A stretch of DNA of 64,000 nt, taken from the NCBI GenBank assembly GCA_963703605.1, contig CAVPFC010000005.1, positions 118,284-182,283 on the forward strand, written 5' to 3'. Origin of the DNA: DASXKD01 sp963703605. GTDB taxonomy: Bacteria > Actinomycetota > Actinomycetes > Streptosporangiales > Streptosporangiaceae. The translations under genes and the position numbers were made by a program. The notes under the pieces are model-generated. The model ran no database searches and was not told the origin of the DNA. It saw only the letters and a list, made by a program, of their open reading frames with translations. Position 1 is the stretch's first letter. Every line of letters begins with the position of its first letter. Below are positions 58,151-64,000 of this stretch, in pieces.

Positions 58151-61100
58151 ATGTCATCCCAACTTGCTACCAATATGAGGGGCCTTGTATCTTTGGATGG
58201 CAACACCAGTATCATATCTACACAACTACGACTCCTGCCCCCATCTCCCAAGGTTTTAATTCTTCCTCCTCTATCGACAGTGGTACAACAGCCCGAAGGA
58301 GACGTTCCTTTCGATGCACGAGCCTTCATCCGGCATGTCCATGAGGGATTATCAACTCGACTTGAACTAGCACGGTCTTTTCTGCAACCTTCCAGCAGTA
58401 CGCAGCCGCGACTCGTTTTCATGAACGGGGGTAGTATCAGTGCATTAACGACATGCATAGCGGTCATCCGCGAGAAAGTCACCAACGGGAATATCCAAGA
58501 AGCGGCGGAGCTTTTCAACGCAATTGTGAAGGGTGGAGTCGCAGGGTTGGTGCCTGAAGGGGAGACTGTGGATGAACATAAAAGCAACAATGCAAAAATT
58601 TCCAAATCTGTGAAGGGTGGGATCTTCTTAAAAGCTCGGGATACAAGATCACCATCCACGACAAGTCATATAAGTCATACTGCGCCCAGTGTCACCGACG
58701 ATGCAGACTTCATTGATCGGCTCATCGACTCATTACAAAAACCTCTTCCTATGATTCCGGTGGAAGGCGAGAATGTGAATATAACGAATTCCTCTGAACA
58801 CACAGGAACTACGGCCTCGCCGATACCTCCAGATGTCCCCCGCCTCAAGAGCAGATTCTGGACAGACGAGCGAGTTATCCCAAAGACCGAGCGAGTGATA
58901 AAGGGGGCTAGTCGAGGTCGGAAACTGGGCCACGTAGGGAAGCGTGGCAACCAAGATTACACCTCAAGCGAAAGCTCAACTTATACAGATGCGGTTACGA
59001 ACCAGGAACAGACCGATTTCGACGGGAATAATTTATCTGCTCAGCCAGAAAGGCCAGCATCTGTACCATCAAGTCATGGGTTAGCAAAACAAAACGAATA
59101 TTCTTATTCGTACGTTGAGGGCAAGCTCAGTCGCCATGTGGTCAAAAAAGCCAGGTCTATTGACTGTCTTCGCTCAAAGGATGCTGATCCCTCATCTCTG
59201 GATATTGGTCCTCGTAAGCTGAAGCTGAGAACATCCTCACCCTTCACATTCTCCCCTCATTTGAGGAGTGAAATATCATCGATTACGGACAGTGAGAGCT
59301 CCGACCTATCCGAGAGTTCTAGTAGTCTTGATTCTTTACCTGGCACGACTTACGTTAAGGCCCTAGAGACTCTTCATGAAACTTCTTCTCCGTTGAAGAC
59401 AGTATCAAGTGACCCTCCCCGTGCTTTCACTAATCGCGGTACCTATACTGGAGATTCAGACGGCTCTGAAAAAGTCTCTAATCCGAGCCCAGATGCCGCA
59501 TATCTCAAAGAGCCTGCACCGTTTGAGCCTGTCTTTGATATGGTTGAAGATCTCATCATTCACTTTAAGGATGGGGGCAGCAATGATGTGCTCGAGTCTG
59601 TTATTCAGTCGTATAAGAACGGCAACTATCCAATAGCAGACAGTAGTGTTCCACAAGTACCCACGACACCAACTTCACCAGCCAGTCTCGCCTCAACAAA
59701 CAGTACAAGCCTCAGTGGTGCCTCTCACACTTCTGCAGACACCGACGAGGATTGGCCACATAGCGCAGCAGAAATCGACCCTGAAAAGATAAAAGCCCGT
59801 CCTTTGAAAGAACATTCAGATGTCTCTTCAGAAATTTCTTCAGACGTTTCCATGGACAGCCCTCTAGACAGCCCTTCGGTTTATCCTTCAGACGAAACTT
59901 CAGTTGCTCCATCCAATAGTCCTTCAAATAGGAAACCGCCTTGGCCTAAGGAGAATTCTGGGAACACTGTCCACAGTATCTTAAAACCTAGACTCCAAAT
60001 TCCAGTCACAAATCCGGAAGCACCACCACCAGAGCTGGTTACAGATGCTGTGCAGAAGATCCATGAGCTTTCTGATATCAGTACAACCAATGCAGTAACT
60101 CTACAAGATTCGTTCCGAGGAGTACTCAAGATTCGCTATCCGCCTGAAACAACTCACTATAAGCAACATATATTTGCCTTGGAGAACGATCGCTTTTGGA
60201 AGCCCGTATTTCGGATGGATGCGAGACACGAAGGTGAAGACAGAACAGTCGACCAGATAATAGCTATTGGATACGAAGATGGTGTCGAGAAAGCATTGTA
60301 CAAGGAAGTTATAGAACAATTTGACAAGCTTGGAACTAGCGCTACTGGTGTCAGAGCTAGCAAGCTCGATATAAGGTGAGTACTGTTCGAAGAGCAGAGG
60401 GTAATGCGACTCTAACCATGAGATTTCCCAGATTTCTCGTCATATACGCTATGCAGACATTCACATCACAACCTCTATCCTTGCAAGCAGGAGAAAACCC
60501 CTTCTCCCAACCATCACTTCTCGCAACTCTCCTTATTCCCCACCTCGAAACCTTCCTCTCAAGCAGTTGTCCAACCAGACTTCTAATCCTTCACTACCCC
60601 GTCTCCCACCTTTCTACGGTCCTCGCGCTGCGGGATCTGCTTGGCCCCCAACTCCTGAAAGTCACCGGAATAATTGATTCTACGGCCATTTCGCCTCCCA
60701 ACCCCTGGAAAGAGCGCCGAAATTCCATTGCATCTGTCGATGAGTGGGTGTCTACAACAGCCTCTCAATCTTCTTCTCCAACGCAGGAATGCAGCATAGC
60801 CCGAACTCCACGAACTTCCCGAAAGAGGATAATGCCTCAGCCATCCTTCTCGAAAGCCGACTTCCTCCTCCTAAGCCCCGCAACCGAAGACGAGATCTCA
60901 ACATTCCTCACCTCAGTCTGGGAATCCCTAACATTCCCCTCATCCTCCTTCTTCTTCCCCGACGACGTCCTCTCCCCATCTAGCACGCTCCGTCCCGTCC
61001 CTTCACCTAGCACCGCCTCGTCCTACAATGCACCCCTCACCCCGCCGCCCGATCGCCAAATCCCTTTTACACGGCCCCAAAGTCATATGAGCCCCACACG

Positions 61101-61389
61101 GGTGCCGAAGAGAGTGAGTTTTGCAGATAGCACAACGTCCACGGAGATCAGCACCGAGAATGCGAGGCGGAGGGAGAGGCAAATGGAGAAAGACTGGGAG
61201 AAATTGGAGAGCGATCGGAGAGAAAGATTGTCTGAGAAGGCGTGGGAGAGCTTTATCATGGGCAACGGCAGTGACGAGAGTTTGTTAGAGCTAGAGCGCA
61301 TCTTTATGCCGCACTTACACTTCATGCCGCGTGCGGCACGACGGGTTGGAGATTCGAGGAAGGCGCTGAAGTGGCTTGGCCTTGACTGA
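58151..61389 (+). CDS. Large two-exon ascomycete protein (gastric-mucin-like annotation)
   Basis: About 1,060 residues: exon 1 58151-60375, exon 2 60432-61389. N-terminal part contains GLVSLDGNTSIISTQLRLLP and a helical segment ending LVPEGETVDEHK; a long Ser/Thr/Pro-rich disordered middle; and two conserved C-terminal blocks, YKQHIFALENDRFWKPVFRM with EALYKEV-type helix, and MQTFTSQPLSLQAGENPFSQ with LLATLLIPHLETFL. Acidic-basic C-terminus (RERQMEKDWEKLESDRRER). From memory, relatives are annotated 'gastric mucin-like' in Leotiomycete and other ascomycete genomes; no function is known. An upstream exon cannot be excluded. Confidence 0.65.
60376..60431 (+). other. Intron of the two-exon fungal gene
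   Basis: 56 nt, GTGAGT donor, CTAAC branch point near 60,413, TTCCCAG acceptor, phase 2. Splicing joins KLDI-R to FLVIYAM. Confidence 0.85.
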
Positions 61390-61704
61390 GACGCTTTTAT
61401 TTTCATACGAAAGACATGCTACATATTTGTGTGGCATAGATTACATTATCTCCTTTGTTATTTCATTTGCGATGACGACCTTGGCAGAGATGGGGCGGTT
61501 TAGAGGAGAGGAGGTCTCATGAAGCTGGGGTTATTGGCGCTCAACTCTGTTGATGCCATGGACCGCCACCTCGTCCTTTCTATTCACGCTAGCCGTCGTG
61601 GCCGGCCTGATTCCTTCACTTCGTTGAGCATTGGCGACCTATATTATACCATTTAGACATAAATCATTTACTAGCATGCAAATTATCTCGATCCATTAGT
61701 TCAC
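61390..61704. other. Short fungal intergenic stretch
   Basis: 315 bp. No gene, repeat or RNA seen. Confidence 0.6.
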
Positions 61705-62110
61705 TTAGAATGACAAATCGATACCGTACCACGTGTCTATTCGTGAGAGAAAACTATTGTCGTTACAGAAGTTGTCGTCATCTTGCAAAGCCTTGGCCAT
61801 CGCGGAATTCACTGCGGTGGAAAAAGGCATCGTCGGCGGCTTGCTGAGGACAAGTCCATTGGCGCAGCAGGCTTTCTCGATTAATTCCTCTGCCGCAGTT
61901 GGAGCTAGGATATTGACCTGCTTGGCTTTGCCCTTGTAATTGGGATCTCCGGTCTTGATCACCGGTATTCGGGGATCAGTGATGGTGTACATACACACCC
62001 GTCGTCAAGGCTGTGAAGCTCGTTGTTGATCCGGCCATGGCTCCCGCGAGGCCGTGTCCGAGTTGCTCTGCTCTTGCGAGCAGGTCTTGGCGAGCAAGTT
62101 CGAGGGCCAT
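61705..62110 (-). CDS. Unrecognised small fungal ORF, two pieces
   Basis: One frame reads MALELARQDLLARAEQLGHG then LAGAMAGSTTSFTALTTG from an ATG at 62110; after a one-base shift or splice near 61,990 it continues MYTITDPRIPVIKTGDPNYK, ILAPTAAEELIEKACC, NGLVLSKPPTMPFSTAV and ends near FCNDN. Regular alternation and composition look coding, but no family is recognised. No signal peptide. Might be the end of a multi-exon gene. Confidence 0.4.
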
Positions 62111-62161
62111 GCAGGCATAGGGTTTGTGGAGAAGAGGGTTTGATATACATGGTAGCTTACG

Positions 62162-62330
62162 GCTAGAAACCGTTGTCAAATACACACTCGTTACCATTAC
62201 AGAAATCATTATCATTACTAGAAGCTATCGTAATCTCACAACACCGCTGTCAAGCTACAAAGCCGACCGTCAGTCCAGCCCACGAGTCCGGCTCCGCCGT
62301 GTCCTAAAGTATTCCGGGAGATAGACTGGC
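62162..62330 (-). pseudogene. Possible second copy of the FCN-type C-terminus
   Basis: Minus-strand reading EITIASSNDNDFCNGNECVF then DNGF and a stop at ~62,162. It resembles DDDNFCNDN near the end of the neighbouring ORF and could be the last exon of a tandem paralogue; a CAG acceptor-like site precedes it. Short and uncertain. Confidence 0.3.
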
Positions 62331-62514
62331 TCTGACAGACATCTGTGAGCGAAGCTTGAGGGTGATGCGGACTCGATATTCGAGAACACACCAGTGCTAT
62401 AAGGTATCAACATCAAGCAATTTCACTCAGCATGCACATCTTCAAGATAAATCCGTAAAAACCCTCCATTAAACAGAACTCAACTAGCAAAATACACATT
62501 CGCAAACCTCGGGA

Positions 62515-63154
62515 CATGTTGGGACGGCGGTAGACAAAGCGAGGGCGATTAATGAGGCGAGGTTGAAGCGGAGGGAAGAGCTACAAGAATGGAGAAGGGG
62601 GTGGTGTAGATCTCACTACGAGAGCAGACGAAGAGCCCTACGAGCCCTCTACATGGGAGAACCTTGTCTACCGCTACGAAGAGCCAAACGGCATGGCGCG
62701 ATGGGACAGCCCACTCTTCACGGTCCTCTGGGACGACGAAACGCCCCCTTGTGATGCGATCTGGGACGCGATGATCGGCTCTGCGGATGGGAAGACGAAA
62801 GTCATCGTGAGGCCTAATCAAGCCACGGTCCTGAAGCCTAGTTCGGGGGAAGACTATTTGTATGAGCTGGATAGGGCGACGCAGGAGGTGCTGGGGAGGA
62901 TTGCTGAGTGGACGAAGGATCATGCGGGCGAGGGGGGTGGAGAGGTGCTGCTTGGTAGTGATAAAGTGGATGGGGAGGAGGGGGAGAGGGAGAGATTGGT
63001 GGTGGAGTTGCCGGCGAATCGAACGGTAGGCTTGCCGGCGCTGCAGAGGTTGAGGAGGCAGTTTATAGCTCTAAACAGGCAGAACGCGGTGTCAGCGGCG
63101 AGGATCAAAGAGAGCTTTGTGGGATATTTAAATGATTCGTTCCAGGCTGCTTAA
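62515..63154 (+). pseudogene. KTI12: KTI12 (Elongator-associated) C-terminal half
   Basis: KTI12 is a P-loop protein needed for Elongator-dependent tRNA wobble modification. Recognised from HVGTAVDKARAINEARLKRR, then (after a frameshift near 62,585) EEPYEPSTWENLVYRYEEPN, then WDSPLFTVLWDDETPPCDAI, VRPNQATVLKPSSGEDYLYE and the C-terminal LPALQRLRRQFIALNR and KESFVGYLNDSF. The N-terminal ~110 residues with Walker A are absent upstream, so it is truncated, has a distant exon, or is misassembled. Confidence 0.75.
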
Positions 63155-63356
63155 GATAGAATGGGCTTAGGCTATAGGCTAAAAGTGTTATGCTCCGTTG
63201 CATTTTAGAGATACCCTGGCTACATAGCCCGCTCAATAAAAGGATTATGATAGAGGAATAACCCGAGTCAGAGGGCGGAATCAATATACCTTTATCTTGC
63301 ATTTGTACGTGGGCGAGCTATATAACTATCTATAATCCCCACATTCATATATACTA

Positions 63357-64000
63357 TCATCTCTTCATATTCATCCTCATCCACCACACCAAATCCTCAC
63401 CCCAACTCTCCCCCTCCCTATCACCACTCATCAACGCCACCAGCGGACTAATATGATTATGCCCCTCCAAAGCCCACTCCCCCATCTCCTCCGCACCAAA
63501 ATTCTCCCTCCAAAGCCCCACGAAATCCCTCCCGGGCCCCAAGATCTCATCTTAGGGATCAAGTTCCCCTTCTACGTTCAGTACAGGCGGGATCAAGGCT
63601 TCGAGGAGCCCAAAGGGGCATTTTTGCGCCACACAGTCGCCATAATAGGCTTTTAGGACATCGTCTCGTGCGACACACGCGTTGTTGAAATGAAAAGGCA
63701 CTGAGAACAGCACCGCGCCGCCGAGACGCATTACCGGGCTCTCTGACGAGTACAATATCCCTTCCGACTCGAACTGCGGCGCGAGCAGCCAAGTGGCCAG
63801 ATGTTTTCCCCGGCCGAATTCCCCATCACGAAAATATCCCTCCGAGAACCCTCACCGTTCCCGCCCGACCCCTCGTCACTTTGCAAGTGTTTCAACCGGC
63901 CGCCCTCCACGCACGCCAGCACAGACGCGAGATCTTCCGCCCCAGACGCATAGACGGCGTCTTCGACCGTCCCTGCCTTTGGTGTCCTCGACGCGTCGAT
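63357..64000 (-). pseudogene. Alpha/beta-hydrolase (esterase), disrupted, 5' end outside window
   Basis: Nucleophile elbow GNSAG in FVMGNSAG near 63,820; a shift there (a G5 run reads G4) separates HLATWLLAPQFESEGILYSS. The protein continues to EGELDP, meets an in-frame TAA at 63,552-63,554, then resumes DEILGPGRDFVGLWRENF and ends with the catalytic-His region LEGHNHISPLVALMSGD. Kynurenine-formamidase- or carboxylesterase-like. The TAA could be a CAA-to-TAA change. It may be a decayed gene or contain two sequence errors. Confidence 0.65.

Noticed and set aside
53400..64000. Horizontal transfer of fungal genes into the bacterium
   Set aside because: The fungal segment keeps introns and several unrelated housekeeping genes, has no bacterial gene mixed in, and begins in mid-gene.

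Overview
The window joins two unrelated genomes. Positions 1 to about 53,400 are very GC-rich DNA from a high-GC actinobacterium. The signs are GTG starts, 4-base GTGA/ATGA gene overlaps, F420-type enzymes, a HelD/HelR-type RNA polymerase motor, DUF3710/dut/DUF3093, DUF1707 and DUF222-HNH proteins. Positions about 53,400 to 64,000 are lower-GC DNA from a filamentous ascomycete, with short introns (GTRNGT donors, TGCTAAC branch points) and eukaryotic proteins (Ctf4/Mcl1 beta-propeller, WD40 protein, KTI12). The switch is abrupt and falls inside two genes at once, a bacterial citrate synthase and the fungal Ctf4 homologue, so an assembly chimera is far more likely than a real transfer.

Bacterial part, left to right. 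A leftward block carries xylose catabolism (xylA cut by the window edge, xylB), a TauE/SafE permease, a CynX-like MFS transporter and aconitase acnA, with two palindromic operator-like sites upstream of acnA. An SDR/TetR divergent pair follows, with two inverted repeats between them. Positions 10.5-14.4 kb hold an accessory island: a GntR-type regulator, two small unknown genes, and two tandem modular toxin genes (one RelA/SpoT-like, one zeta-toxin-like), each followed by a small gene that is probably its immunity partner. All four toxin/immunity genes are broken by frameshifts. Next come an APC permease with a divergent Lrp regulator, a HelR-like helicase, a 3-hydroxyisobutyrate-dehydrogenase-like enzyme, and a tightly coupled operon (DeoR regulator, APC permease, FGGY kinase, GlpA-like FAD oxidoreductase with a [2Fe-2S] domain, second FAD oxidoreductase) whose substrate I cannot name. 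After trpB2, a PPOX-type F420 protein, a secreted repeat protein and a DUF222-HNH endonuclease come an ECF sigma factor overlapping a three-domain VOC protein, a LigD-type primase-polymerase, an LLM oxidoreductase, a two-component system beside an ABC exporter, an RlmD/TrmA methyltransferase, a TrkA pair, DUF3710-dut and membrane genes.

From about 39 kb to the junction, many conserved genes (response regulator, ABC ATPase, FtsX permease, TrkA, VOC, citrate synthase) carry single-base frameshifts. Every one I checked in that stretch is repaired by removing one G or C. The fungal genes also carry indels. This points to consensus errors growing towards a poorly supported join, and coordinates of the affected genes should be read with that in mind.

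Fungal part: Ctf4/Mcl1 N-terminal half (minus), a WD40 protein (plus), about 2 kb of intergenic DNA with a MITE-like fold-back element and a perfect 24-bp palindrome, a large two-exon protein with a conserved C-terminal domain, a small unrecognised cysteine-containing ORF, the C-terminal half of KTI12, and an alpha/beta-hydrolase running off the right edge. I found no rRNA, tRNA, CRISPR array, IS element or prophage.
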